A stretch of DNA of 41,502 nt from an uncultured Prevotella sp. (GTDB lineage Bacteria; Bacteroidota; Bacteroidia; Bacteroidales; Bacteroidaceae), in NCBI GenBank assembly GCA_905198745.1, contig CAJKDU010000022.1:1-41502 (forward strand), given 5' to 3'. The notes below the pieces were generated by a model, which ran no database searches, was not told where the DNA came from, and saw only the letters and a list, made by a program, of their open reading frames with translations. Shown piece after piece: positions 27,320 through 35,561 of this stretch; the stretch's first letter is position 1; each line of letters starts with the position of its first letter. Made by a program: the position numbers and the translations under genes.

Positions 27320-27480
27320 CTTGTTCTCTTTCTATGAATACCGCCAATGTTCAACGCATGAGAACAAGCAGACTGGAGGTTCACGCTTATAGGCGTGAAC
27401 TGTTCGGTGCTTGTTATGCGTGCAGGTCACTTGGCGGTAACCTATAGAAAGACAAGTTCCGACGGTTGCACGCCTTTTTT
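27320..27480 (+). ncRNA. Rod-shaped structured RNA with intrinsic terminator
   Basis: Nested pairs give one long rod. Outer: 27320-27323/27453-27456 (4), 27327-27336/27443-27452 (10 with one wobble), 27339-27347/27431-27439 (9). Middle: 27354-27359/27416-27421 (6) and 27363-27370/27408-27415 (8). Tip: 27379-27386/27393-27400 (8), loop TTATAG. A competing stem GCGTGCA (27418-27424) with TGCACGC (27467-27473) is followed by TTTTTT. The length and rod with even internal loops recall 6S RNA (a Bacteroidetes '6S-Flavo' type is known). The competing stems also fit a leader that controls the gene at 27567, 87 bases downstream. I cannot decide between these. A minus-strand frame at 27115-27384 overlaps it and is not supported. 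Confidence 0.7.
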
Positions 27481-27566
27481 ATAGAAACAAAAGCAACATG
27501 GAATTTAAGGACTTCTAAGCAATGATATTCAACTTATAACAAAAAGAACAACAAATTGAATAGATT

Positions 27567-29795
27567 ATGCAAAAGTTACTTTTAAAAACAACAGTAGTCA
27601 TTACATTGGCAACAATAGGTTTGGCTTCATGTAGTGATTCCAAAAATGCCATAGACGAAGAGTTTATTCAAACAGCGCACATTATTAACGGCAAAGTTGA
27701 AAAAGGGCCTCTTGTGCGTGGTTCTCAAATAGATATGAGAACCCTTGACAAAACACTGGTTCCTACTGGTAATTCCTATACTACAACGATTGAGAACAAT
27801 ACAGGTGAGTTTAATTATGGCTCATTAAAAGTGAATAGTCCATATGCAAAACTTACTGCTGATGGATATTTTTTTAATGAAGTCGATGGCTCATTGTCTA
27901 ATAGTACTATTAAATTAGATGCGCTCGTAGATTTGTCTGATAACACGTCAGTCAACGTAAATGTACTAACACATCTAAAGAGCCAACGCATAAATTATCT
28001 CGTAACAAACAATGGTAAAAGTTTCAAGGAAGCTAACCAACAAGCACAAGAAGAATTGCTGTCTCTGTTTGGGTTACAAGGATACGCATCAAAAGATGCA
28101 AGTCAATTTTCGATTACTTCAGGTGATGATGCTGCAGGTGTCTTAATTGTTGTATCTTCTTTGATTCTATCTGACCGTTCTGAGGCGGAAATTGTAGAAT
28201 TCCTTTCTCTTTTGAGTAATGAATTTAGTACTACCGGGACATTCTCTGATAAGACAAAAGAAAAGATAAAGGCTACTCGCAATTATCTCAATGGTAAACT
28301 TGAAGATATCGCTGACAACATAAAAGCACGTTATCAAGAATTGGGATATGATGTTAATGTTAAAGACTTGGCATATTATTTCGATTGGGATAATGACGGC
28401 ATTGCTGGCAACGAATTGGAAAACACGTCCATTGTCAAGCTCAGTCAGAACAAGATAGATGTACCTGCTGAGGGCGGTGATTTTACCGTAAAAGTGGAAT
28501 CGGACAAACCTTATTTTTTAGTTCCTCCATCAGAAGTGACAAGTTCTGATACAGGATTAGACGTAACTCCGGGAGAGTCTTTTACAGAGGCTTCAATCTG
28601 GAGCAGTCTTTACGAAACAGGAACTGGCACAAAACTCCCAGAAAATGAGAAAAAAACAAGCATTGAAAACAATGTCATTACAATTCATGTTGGTCCTGCC
28701 CAATCACGAAAATCAAGTACATGGTCTGTAAAGGTTTATAACGCGAGGGGTGCTGTTGCTGCTGAAATTTCTTTAACACAAGCTGGAAATCCTAATACAA
28801 TAGTTAATGTCCCAAAACTGGGATCTGGTGGAATAAGTTTCATTGCTGGTACATTGGAAAAGATGCGAGATGCAATAAAAGAAGAACGTGATTTGGAAGG
28901 CAATTATGCACTTCAAGAAAACAAACGTCCATATGGTTCAAATAGTAGCAGCATTTATGAGTGCTGGAATAATTTTGGGGCAACTCTCTACTCTTGGTTA
29001 TGTATTAAGGAAGCAGATGCCTCTGCTTTGAATTGTTATCAACCATTCGTAAATACGTATATTGCATTGAATTACTATCTGTTGTCTTCTCACTGGGGTG
29101 GTGTGCCATTCCGTATGGAGCGTACTCTTCCTGACAAATTTTACATACCTCGTACGAATGAAAACGATTTACTTTCGAACCTCTCTTCGCTATTGAAAGA
29201 AGCGTTGCCATATTTGAAAGAAAAGAAAAACGAATCCCTTACTGATATAAATAATGCGTTCTTCGTTTCAAGAGACGTTGCAAGGGTCATATTGGCATAT
29301 GTTTATTGTAATCAAAAGAAATGGGATTCTGCCCTTCCTCTTTTGGAAGAAGTAATAAATAATGGCTATTACAGTTTGACCGAATCAAATGATACACACT
29401 ACAAGAATGACTCTGAATGTATTCTTGGATTTGAACTACAAACCAGAGCTAACAATAACGAAAAGTTCTGTTATCCATGCTTAGATTACAAAGATGTAAT
29501 TTTGACTACAGCAGAATGTTTATATCATACAGGCAATACAACGAAAGCCAAAGAATATATAAAATTAATCTGCAAGAAGAAAAATATATCAAATAGCGAA
29601 ACTGATGTTTTGAAATCTATTGCAATGTTAAGATATAAAATGCAATCCCCGAACTATCTTGCATTCATAAGAAGAAACAATTTGGGAACATCATTTATGG
29701 GACTGAATTCAAATCAGACGTATCAGTTACTTTGGCCTATTCCCCTTGCAGAATTAAATAGTAATGGTGCCATGACGCAAAATCCAGGATATTAA
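27567..29795 (+). CDS. Surface lipoprotein fusing an N-terminal Bacteroidetes domain, BACON and a SusD-like C-terminus
   Basis: A 742-residue lipoprotein (lipobox LASC, Cys22). Residues 36-170 are the domain marked by NGKVEKGPLVRGSQI, ADGYFFNEV and VNVLTHLKSQRINYLV, seen at the start of several Bacteroides surface lipoproteins. Residues about 293-410 form a BACON domain (KIDVPAEGGDFTVKVESDK...EISLTQAG). Residues about 417-742 are SusD/RagB-like: IALNYYLLSSHWGGVPF, then a DLL..L..LLKEALPYL helix, and the classic ending LLWPIPLAELNSNGAMTQNP. SusD proteins bind glycans and normally lid a SusC channel, but no susC is adjacent. The gene is much more AT-rich than its neighbours, so recently acquired. 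The ligand is unknown. Confidence 0.85.
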   Translation: MQKLLLKTTVVITLATIGLASCSDSKNAIDEEFIQTAHIINGKVEKGPLVRGSQIDMRTLDKTLVPTGNSYTTTIENNTGEFNYGSLKVNSPYAKLTADGYFFNEVDGSLSNSTIKLDALVDLSDNTSVNVNVLTHLKSQRINYLVTNNGKSFKEANQQAQEELLSLFGLQGYASKDASQFSITSGDDAAGVLIVVSSLILSDRSEAEIVEFLSLLSNEFSTTGTFSDKTKEKIKATRNYLNGKLEDIADNIKARYQELGYDVNVKDLAYYFDWDNDGIAGNELENTSIVKLSQNKIDVPAEGGDFTVKVESDKPYFLVPPSEVTSSDTGLDVTPGESFTEASIWSSLYETGTGTKLPENEKKTSIENNVITIHVGPAQSRKSSTWSVKVYNARGAVAAEISLTQAGNPNTIVNVPKLGSGGISFIAGTLEKMRDAIKEERDLEGNYALQENKRPYGSNSSSIYECWNNFGATLYSWLCIKEADASALNCYQPFVNTYIALNYYLLSSHWGGVPFRMERTLPDKFYIPRTNENDLLSNLSSLLKEALPYLKEKKNESLTDINNAFFVSRDVARVILAYVYCNQKKWDSALPLLEEVINNGYYSLTESNDTHYKNDSECILGFELQTRANNNEKFCYPCLDYKDVILTTAECLYHTGNTTKAKEYIKLICKKKNISNSETDVLKSIAMLRYKMQSPNYLAFIRRNNLGTSFMGLNSNQTYQLLWPIPLAELNSNGAMTQNPGY

Positions 29796-29819
29796 AAGAC
29801 TGCCAATCATTGTAACATA

Positions 29820-29867
29820 GGCATAGCACCTTGCAATATCTAAACAAGTTGCTATGCCTTCCTTTTT
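29820..29867 (+). terminator. Intrinsic terminator of the BACON-SusD gene
   Basis: GGCATAGCA at 29820-29828 pairs with TGCTATGCC at 29850-29858, followed by a T-rich run to 29867. The stretch 29868-30106 shows no gene or clear signal. Confidence 0.8.
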
Positions 29868-30106
29868 ACTACGAATCGTTCACAGGTAAAAATTGAATAG
29901 AAATTCCAAGCTGGCAATGTGTTTCGGTTCGGGCGCATATCATGAATTAACAACTTGCCCATGAACACGACCAGATATCATTTAACGACATGCCCCTGCT
30001 ATGCAGCATTTCACAGGAATGGTTGTGCAAGGATAGGATAAACTCTCTGAAAGGTTTCAAGACCTTGAGATTGTAACATGTTGCTAATGATACTACCATA
30101 AATACG

Positions 30107-30147
30107 AAAAAAATCCTAGCTGCTTGTTATGGGCAGTTAGGATTTTT
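30107..30147 (-). terminator. Bidirectional terminator between convergent genes
   Basis: AAAAATCCTA at about 30109-30118 pairs with TAGGATTTTT at 30138-30147 around a CTGC/GCAG inner stem. A and T runs on either side allow it to act on both strands; it would end the lipoprotein transcript below. Confidence 0.75.
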
Positions 30148-30166
30148 CAGATTAACGAGACTGGAC

Positions 30167-30706
30167 TTATTTAGAAATCTTCCCGTTACTTCCTACGGTA
30201 TATGTCTGGGAAAGCGTATTGTTCAACGTTACTAAATAATCAGCCAGTTTGTCGGCAGCCAGGCCTTGTGGGGTAAAGCCGCCATGATCGGACGCTGTGG
30301 TAAGTTCTATTCCATTCTTGTTGAGTGTCTTGAAAGAATAGCCCTCAAGAAGGTTGAAGTTGAACTTGCCTTCCGTGGGAGCGTTGTCCTTCAGGGTGAT
30401 GTTCACTGTGCGCTTGAAGGTGGCAGGGACAGAGTTGGCGTGCACGGTCTTGTTCCACTTGTTGGATGTGACCTGCTCGGTCTGGCTATTGCCGTTGCCG
30501 TCTGTATAGGTAACCGACACATTGCAGAGGGTAAGGAACTGGCTGTCGAACTCCATTTCATAGGTAAAGTCCACACTGGCCACCTTATCATCTACGGGAG
30601 GATTATGATCGGGACCGTCGTCACCGCCACATGCTGAAAGTACAACACTCATTGCCGTCATACAAAGCAATGCAAAAAAGCCAAGGATAAAATTTCTTTT
30701 TCTCAT
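30167..30706 (-). CDS. Lipoprotein of unknown function
   Basis: A 179-residue lipoprotein; I start it at the ATG 30706-30704, which gives a proper signal peptide (MRKRNFILGFFALLC...) and lipobox LSAC with Cys near 27. The frame is open further upstream to 30865, but that part spans the promoter. After the Cys comes an acidic and Gly/Pro linker (GGDDGPDHNPPVDD), then one beta-sandwich-like domain (about 45-179) with VTYTDGNGNSQTEQV and a Thr/Asn-rich end. I do not recognise a family. The acidic run after the Cys suggests surface display. Confidence 0.72.
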   Translation of the reverse strand: MRKRNFILGFFALLCMTAMSVVLSACGGDDGPDHNPPVDDKVASVDFTYEMEFDSQFLTLCNVSVTYTDGNGNSQTEQVTSNKWNKTVHANSVPATFKRTVNITLKDNAPTEGKFNFNLLEGYSFKTLNKNGIELTTASDHGGFTPQGLAADKLADYLVTLNNTLSQTYTVGSNGKISK

Positions 30707-30772
30707 GATAAATGTGTGTAAATAGTTATGAATAATCATGCAACGCCTGCTGACGTTTACCTGTATCAAAAG

Positions 30773-30805
30773 CAAAAGTATCGACAAAACGTAAAATAAC
30801 GCCAA
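30773..30805 (-). promoter_or_regulatory. Promoter of the small lipoprotein gene
   Basis: Read leftward, a perfect TACTTTTG at 30780-30773 with CTTG at 30805-30802 as a partial -33. The leader would be about 60 bases. Confidence 0.6.
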
Positions 30806-30906
30806 GAAAAAACACTGCCAGCCACACAAATGCCGTAACGACGACAGAAAGACAAGAGTAAACAAAGGAATTCCGATAATGGAAGTGGTGTCCGATTACG
30901 CGCGCG

Positions 30907-31042
30907 TGCATAAAGTTTTCAAAACACCAGCACTATATCTATCACTTACGGGGTATTTCTGAATGTAAGTCACTAACATTCAGCATATTAACAGGAGTGA
31001 TAGATGCCTAAAATCTATCACTATCCATCACTTAACACAACA
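30907..31042. repeat. Intergenic hairpins with repeated TATCACT words
   Basis: AGTGATAGAT at 30996-31005 pairs with ATCTATCACT at 31013-31022 (10 bp, 7-base loop). Another TATCACTTA lies near 30939 and a CATCACTTA near 31027, and GAATGT/ACATTC form a small hairpin at 30961-30981. No gene is seen here. Confidence 0.55.
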
Positions 31043-31045
31043 AAG

Positions 31046-31079
31046 CCCTCACTCCTACGTAAGAAGTGAGGGCTCGCAT
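31046..31079 (-). terminator. Hairpin downstream of the pectate lyase gene
   Basis: AGCCCTCACT and AGTGAGGGCT form a strong 10-bp stem around TCCTACGTAAGA. On the minus strand it is followed by TTTGTTGTGTT, so it can end the pectate lyase transcript. Confidence 0.7.
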
Positions 31080-31099
31080 ATCATGTTAAACCTATCTTG

Positions 31100-34021
31100 T
31101 TACTTGCTTGTGGGAACAAGCTTGATAAGATAGAGGTTTCCTGCGTCTTGCTTGGCAATGGAGTGAGAACCGGCAGCCAGTTTCACGGTAAGTGTCTTGG
31201 CATTCAAGTCAATGGTTGCCCCTGCGTCCATAGCCTTCTGTCCATCAATCTTGGCAGTGCACTTAGTAGCACCGGGAGCGCCAAAATAGAGTGTCATGTT
31301 CATTTCCTGTGTAGTGGTGAAAGTGATGGAGGTAGCAGATTCCATCTTGAGACAATCTGCATAAGCAGTTCCGTCTACAGTAATGGTTTCTCTGTCAGAC
31401 TTGGCATAGCAGTTGCCTGTCACGGTGAATGCAGAATTGCTTGCGCTTGCCACATTATTTTCACCTCTAACGAAACTGCAAACTACTGTACCCTCTACAG
31501 AAGGTGTGTCGGGTGTAGGAGTCGGGTCTACGGGATCTGGTGTAGGAGTCGGGTCTACGGGGTCGGGTGTAGGAGTCGGGTCTACGGCTGCACTTTCATC
31601 ACCAAAGATACCCACGAGAGAGGTCTTGTAGTTTGAGAGGATAGCGTCAAGACCTGCACAGCGGCCATAGTCGGCATCGTCCTTGGCATTGTCGAAGGTG
31701 TACTGGATGTCGCCTTGGTTCAGACGGCCAGCGCCATAGAAACCTGTCACGATGGCAGGAATATCGGCTGCGGCATCAGGAGTGTATTCATACATCTTGC
31801 TTGCGTCGGTATCAAAGTTGTTGTAGCTTGTGCCACCAACCTTTGCCACTACGCTTGAAGGAACGGTTTCATTGCGGTCTGCAACCTCGTAAGCATCGAA
31901 GCTTGTGTTGTTCTGTGCCCACGTGATATAGCTGAAGTTCTTGCTCTTTTCAGCAAACACATTACCGAAGGCCTTGAGCACTCCACCCTTTTCACTAGAG
32001 AATGTGCCTTCACCTTTAGCGTCTGTACCCTGAAGAGAAATCAGCATAGGCTTGTTGGTGTTGCGGAAGTAGTTGGATTCCACGAATACACTTGCACCAC
32101 AGGTAACGCCAACACCATACTTGGACACACCGTCATAGTAGTTGTTCCATACGTGAACTGTAGATGTGCGCACGCGAGGATGACGAGAGTCGGAGTGGTC
32201 GAACCAGTTGTGGTGGTAGCAGATAAGATTTGACTCACTTTCGCTCTTCATACCGCAGAGGTTAGACTTGCCCGTATCATGATAGTGGTTATAGGCGAAG
32301 GTGCAGAACGAAGCACAGTCCTTAGAATCGAGAGAGCCGTCGCCCTTGCCGTGGTCACCGCCACCCTGTTCACCATAGAAGTAGTCACAATTGTGAACCC
32401 AGATGTGCTGTGTACCCTTGATTTCCATATTGTCATCGCTGGAACCTTGAAAGAAGAAAGCCATATTGCGAACCTCAACGTTGGTACCGTTAATAATACC
32501 GAAGCCAAAGCCATTGAAACAAGCATCGTCACCGATACCTTCCACAGTAACGTTCATCACTGTTTCCTCATTGTTTCCTTTCAGTAAGAGGCCCTTCTGG
32601 TCTGACAGGCGCTGGGATGTTGAAGCGTCGGCGGCCTTGATTTCACCAATAAAGCGAACAGCGAGCGGTGTATTGTCGTAGCCCTTTTGCTTGGCTGCGA
32701 AAATACTTCCGATACCTACATACTCTTGAACGCCACCTTTGTTGTCCTTGGCAAGTGTGCACTTCACGGTGTTGAATGTGTTCTTGGTGACATAGAGCAC
32801 CTTGGCACCAGCCTTGAGTGTACCGTCGTTCATATAAGCACCTACGCCATCGGAAACGCCCTTGTGGGCAAAGCCCTGACGATCGTAGTTCTTCACGTTG
32901 AGGTTTGCAGCCTCACCTGTTGCTGCCATTTCGTTGCCGTTGGCATCAACAGCAACTACCTTGAGAGAATAGTTGCCTGCCTTCAAACCCACCACGTCGG
33001 CACGGCCATAAGTGCCGTAGTTGCGAACCAACTGCTGGTCAATCTTGATGTAGTCGGCATACTGGCCGCCCTTCACGTACACATTGTAGCTCTTGGCATC
33101 GCTCACAAGTGTCCACTTGGCATAGAGGCTCTCCTGCCATCCCTTGCTTTCGGTAATCTTGATGCCGTTCTCGGTCACCTCACCGCTCTCGCCACGCTCA
33201 GCAGCCTTGGCAAAGCTGATTTCCTTCACAGTGGCAGCATACTCGTCGTTGGCAGAACCATTGGCAGGAGTGATAATGGTGTTGTCGCCCACAAAAGCCA
33301 CGTTCTTCACATCCTCCGTATTGTAATACTTGATGGAGTTGCTGTTGGTGGTTACGAACATCTGGTTCTTGTTGGTGTTGCGCTGCACGGCATTGTTCAC
33401 CTTGTTGTTGTCGTCCGGATTCACAGGCTCTGGAGTCACGTTGTTGGGATCAACAGCCGAAATGCTGTAGACAAGCAAGCCGCCATCAGTGGTCGTCAGA
33501 GTCACATCGCCGGTTTCCGTAACAACACCCGTACAGGTCTGCTGAGAGGTAGACTGTGTACCGAATCCTGTCGTCTCGCTCAGGTTGTCGGCATAGAGCG
33601 CACGCTTTGTCATGTTGTTGGCCGACTGGCAAACTACTGTTACCTTCCAGCCCTTCTGCACATTGGGAATGACACACTTCAAACCCGTAGCATTGAACTC
33701 CACGTATTCCTTGCCATAGTTCAGGCGGATCTTTCCTCCGTCGTTGGCAGAACCGGCACCAAACGTGAAGAGCAGTCCCTTTGTAATGTTCAGTTCCACC
33801 CCATTGGCTGTCAAGGCAGCGTTGGTCAAAGCCGTAAAGTGGCTATAACGAGTCTTGGTGGCATCGTTATACCAGTTGGCGGCATCTGCCTGGATGGCTG
33901 CCTCGTCGGCATCATTCAAGAAGGGATCACGTTCGTTGAACGCCCATGTCTGTGCGCTTGCCATCATCGGGAAGCACAACAGCAGGGTGAGAAGTGTGAA
34001 TAATGAGTTGATTTTCTTCAT
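31100..34021 (-). CDS. Secreted pectate lyase, polysaccharide lyase family 1, multidomain
   Basis: Cleaves polygalacturonate by beta-elimination outside the cell. The 973 residues have a signal peptide (1-23, ending MASA), a carbohydrate-binding-like N-terminal domain (about 24-190), and an Fn3-like domain (about 265-375). The PL1 beta-helix (about 385-800) contains HIWVHNCDYFYGEQGGGDHG, the calcium site DGSLDSKD, YHHNWFDHSDSRHPRVR with the catalytic Arg near 615, and VWNNYYDG. A Thr-Pro linker with three DPTPTPDPV repeats (about 810-836) leads to a C-terminal beta domain (840-973). With the pectinesterase at the left it marks a pectin-degrading lifestyle. It lies 15 bases downstream of the small gene at 34037 and shares its promoter. 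Confidence 0.93.
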   Translation of the reverse strand: MKKINSLFTLLTLLLCFPMMASAQTWAFNERDPFLNDADEAAIQADAANWYNDATKTRYSHFTALTNAALTANGVELNITKGLLFTFGAGSANDGGKIRLNYGKEYVEFNATGLKCVIPNVQKGWKVTVVCQSANNMTKRALYADNLSETTGFGTQSTSQQTCTGVVTETGDVTLTTTDGGLLVYSISAVDPNNVTPEPVNPDDNNKVNNAVQRNTNKNQMFVTTNSNSIKYYNTEDVKNVAFVGDNTIITPANGSANDEYAATVKEISFAKAAERGESGEVTENGIKITESKGWQESLYAKWTLVSDAKSYNVYVKGGQYADYIKIDQQLVRNYGTYGRADVVGLKAGNYSLKVVAVDANGNEMAATGEAANLNVKNYDRQGFAHKGVSDGVGAYMNDGTLKAGAKVLYVTKNTFNTVKCTLAKDNKGGVQEYVGIGSIFAAKQKGYDNTPLAVRFIGEIKAADASTSQRLSDQKGLLLKGNNEETVMNVTVEGIGDDACFNGFGFGIINGTNVEVRNMAFFFQGSSDDNMEIKGTQHIWVHNCDYFYGEQGGGDHGKGDGSLDSKDCASFCTFAYNHYHDTGKSNLCGMKSESESNLICYHHNWFDHSDSRHPRVRTSTVHVWNNYYDGVSKYGVGVTCGASVFVESNYFRNTNKPMLISLQGTDAKGEGTFSSEKGGVLKAFGNVFAEKSKNFSYITWAQNNTSFDAYEVADRNETVPSSVVAKVGGTSYNNFDTDASKMYEYTPDAAADIPAIVTGFYGAGRLNQGDIQYTFDNAKDDADYGRCAGLDAILSNYKTSLVGIFGDESAAVDPTPTPDPVDPTPTPDPVDPTPTPDTPSVEGTVVCSFVRGENNVASASNSAFTVTGNCYAKSDRETITVDGTAYADCLKMESATSITFTTTQEMNMTLYFGAPGATKCTAKIDGQKAMDAGATIDLNAKTLTVKLAAGSHSIAKQDAGNLYLIKLVPTSK
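31513..31590. repeat. 27-bp tandem repeat coding the DPTPTPDPV linker
   Basis: Units start at 31513, 31540 and 31567 and differ at only a few positions. The near-identical DNA suggests recent slippage, so linker length may vary between strains. Confidence 0.9.
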
Positions 34022-34036
34022 AACTTAAATCCTCCT

Positions 34037-34486
34037 TTACTTTTTCATGAATTTGATAACCTGATTGCCCACGCGCACCATGTACACGCCGCTGTTCAGA
34101 CTGTTCACGTCGAGCACGGTGTCGCCCTCGGCAGCCTTGGCACGAGCCTGCACACGGCCGGCGGTGTCGAACACCTGGATGAGTGCGCCAGCCTTGAGAC
34201 CGCTCAGATGGAGCTGGCCGTCGACGATGCCGGTGAAGTTGAACACGCTCACTGTCTTGATTCCGGTAGTGGAGTAAGCAAAGGAGATTTTCACTTGTTC
34301 GATGGGGGAAGTCTCTGTGCTGTTGTCGGAATACCTGACAACGGCATTGTCGCCCTCGAACGAGATGCTTGCCACGGTCTTTCCCGTCACGGACTGTCCG
34401 TTCACGGTAATTGTCTGTGTGGCATCAGCCCATGCACCCAAAGCCATTGAGCACAAGAGGCATGCAGTCATTACGATTTTTTTCAT
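34037..34486 (-). CDS. Small secreted protein with T9SS-type C-terminal tail, pectate lyase operon
   Basis: A 149-residue protein with a signal peptide (about 1-21, ending AWAD). A mini beta domain follows (about 24-75, VASISFEGDNAVVRYSDNS then IEQVKISF), and then a Por/type IX-like tail: VFDTAGRVQARA, LNSGVYMVRVGNQ, KFMKK. It is first in a two-gene unit with the pectate lyase. It shares its plan with the small protein at 24111-24500, which also stands ahead of larger exported proteins. Possible roles include an accessory for secretion or a small binding protein; none is shown. Confidence 0.78.
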   Translation of the reverse strand: MKKIVMTACLLCSMALGAWADATQTITVNGQSVTGKTVASISFEGDNAVVRYSDNSTETSPIEQVKISFAYSTTGIKTVSVFNFTGIVDGQLHLSGLKAGALIQVFDTAGRVQARAKAAEGDTVLDVNSLNSGVYMVRVGNQVIKFMKK

Positions 34487-34604
34487 TACTAATATAAGTT
34501 ATTAAGTTAGGTCTATTCAAACCTTATTGAAACTTTTAGGGTTTCACTTGTTCTGTTGTTTTGACGATATGCTCTCCGCAGACCTGTTATTGGGTTATTC
34601 ACTG

Positions 34605-34632
34605 CAAAATTACAGCATTTCCCTTTTTATCT
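34605..34632 (-). promoter_or_regulatory. Promoter of the pectate lyase operon
   Basis: Read leftward, a perfect TAATTTTG at 34612-34605; the -33 element is weak. The leader is about 110 bases, long enough to hold regulation. Confidence 0.6.
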
Positions 34633-34656
34633 GAACTTTTTGCCCTATAATTGTCA

Positions 34657-34670
34657 CGCAAACGTTTGCG
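34657..34670. promoter_or_regulatory. 14-bp perfect palindrome, LacI-type operator candidate
   Basis: CGCAAACGTTTGCG is perfectly self-complementary with the central CG typical of LacI/GalR-family operators. It lies between the divergent promoters of the pectate lyase operon and the HAD gene, close upstream of both. Confidence 0.45.
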
Positions 34671-34719
34671 CAAAAAGATAAAAACCGGGGCATCCCACCC
34701 CTGTGTGGGAAAAAACAAG

Positions 34720-34727
34720 TAACTTTG
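34720..34727 (+). promoter_or_regulatory. -7 box of the HAD hydrolase gene
   Basis: Perfect TAACTTTG at 34720-34727, preceded by a small CCCAC/GTGGG hairpin at 34694-34709 instead of a clear -33. The ATG is at 34755. Confidence 0.6.
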
Positions 34728-34754
34728 CACCGCAAAAACGACGCATATATAATA

Positions 34755-35477
34755 ATGTACAACAAAGAAATTGAATCTTATCTCGCCCGCACGGGCTTTG
34801 ACACATTCGACCCACAAGCCGTGATGTTCGACATGGACGGCGTGCTCTACAACTCCATGCCCAACCATGCCTACAGCTGGAAACACTCCATGGAAACCTT
34901 CGGCATACACATGACCGAAGCCGATGCCTATACATATGAGGGCATGCGCGGCGTGGAAACCATCAAACTGCTCATGCGGCAGCAGAAACACGTGGAGGTG
35001 AACGACGAGGAGGCACAGCGCATGTACGACGAAAAGTCACGCGTGTTCTCCACACGACCCAGAGCCCACATGATGGAGGGCGTGAAGGAACTGATGCAGA
35101 AGATGAAGCGGCAGGGGCTCACCATCGTGGTGGTGACGGGCAGCGGACAGCACTCGCTGCTCGAGAAGCTTGCCCACGACTTTGAAGGACTGGTGTCGCC
35201 CGAGCGCATCGTGTCGAGCTTCGACGTGGAACACGGCAAGCCCAATCCCGAACCTTACCTCAAGGGACTCGCCAAGGCTGGCGTGAAGCCCTGGCAAGCC
35301 GTGGTGGTGGAGAATGCACCGCTCGGCGTACGTGCCGGAGTGGCTGCCGGCGTGTTCACCATCGGCGTGAACACCGGGCCGCTGCCCAACGAGGCGCTGA
35401 TCCGCGAGGGGGCCTCTATCGTGTTCGACAGCATGCCCGACCTGCGCGACCACTGGGAAGAAATACACAATATATAA
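34755..35477 (+). CDS. HAD-family phosphatase (beta-phosphoglucomutase-like)
   Basis: A cytosolic HAD hydrolase of 240 residues. Motif I is FDMDGVLYNS (Asp26 nucleophile, Asp28), motif II VVTGSG near 124-129, the motif III lysine is in HGKPNPEPYL (about 163-172), and motif IV is VVENAPLGVRAG near 186-197. A helical cap (about 35-100) puts it in the beta-phosphoglucomutase/sugar-phosphatase group. I start at the ATG 34755; the frame opens earlier, at 34725, but that overlaps the -7 box. A sugar phosphate substrate is likely but not fixed by sequence. Confidence 0.88.
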   Translation: MYNKEIESYLARTGFDTFDPQAVMFDMDGVLYNSMPNHAYSWKHSMETFGIHMTEADAYTYEGMRGVETIKLLMRQQKHVEVNDEEAQRMYDEKSRVFSTRPRAHMMEGVKELMQKMKRQGLTIVVVTGSGQHSLLEKLAHDFEGLVSPERIVSSFDVEHGKPNPEPYLKGLAKAGVKPWQAVVVENAPLGVRAGVAAGVFTIGVNTGPLPNEALIREGASIVFDSMPDLRDHWEEIHNI

Positions 35478-35520
35478 ACCTTATCCAAAATTCCGTAACT
35501 GCCGAGGTGGTCATGATGAG

Positions 35521-35528
35521 TAACTTTG
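35521..35528 (+). promoter_or_regulatory. -7 box of the TonB receptor/HMA unit
   Basis: Perfect TAACTTTG at 35521-35528; no clear -33. The ATG at 35562 lies 33 bases downstream. Confidence 0.6.
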
Positions 35529-35561
35529 CACCCGCAAACCAAGATTAAGAACAAAAAGACA

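Noticed and set aside
27115..27384. Minus-strand 89-residue frame with one hydrophobic segment
   Set aside because: It starts inside the rod-shaped RNA, has no upstream TAnnTTTG box, and its first 40 residues look random. A shorter 48-residue membrane peptide cannot be fully excluded.
30707..30865. N-terminal extension of the small lipoprotein
   Set aside because: It would place 53 residues before a textbook signal peptide and lipobox, and would cover the -7 box at 30773-30780.
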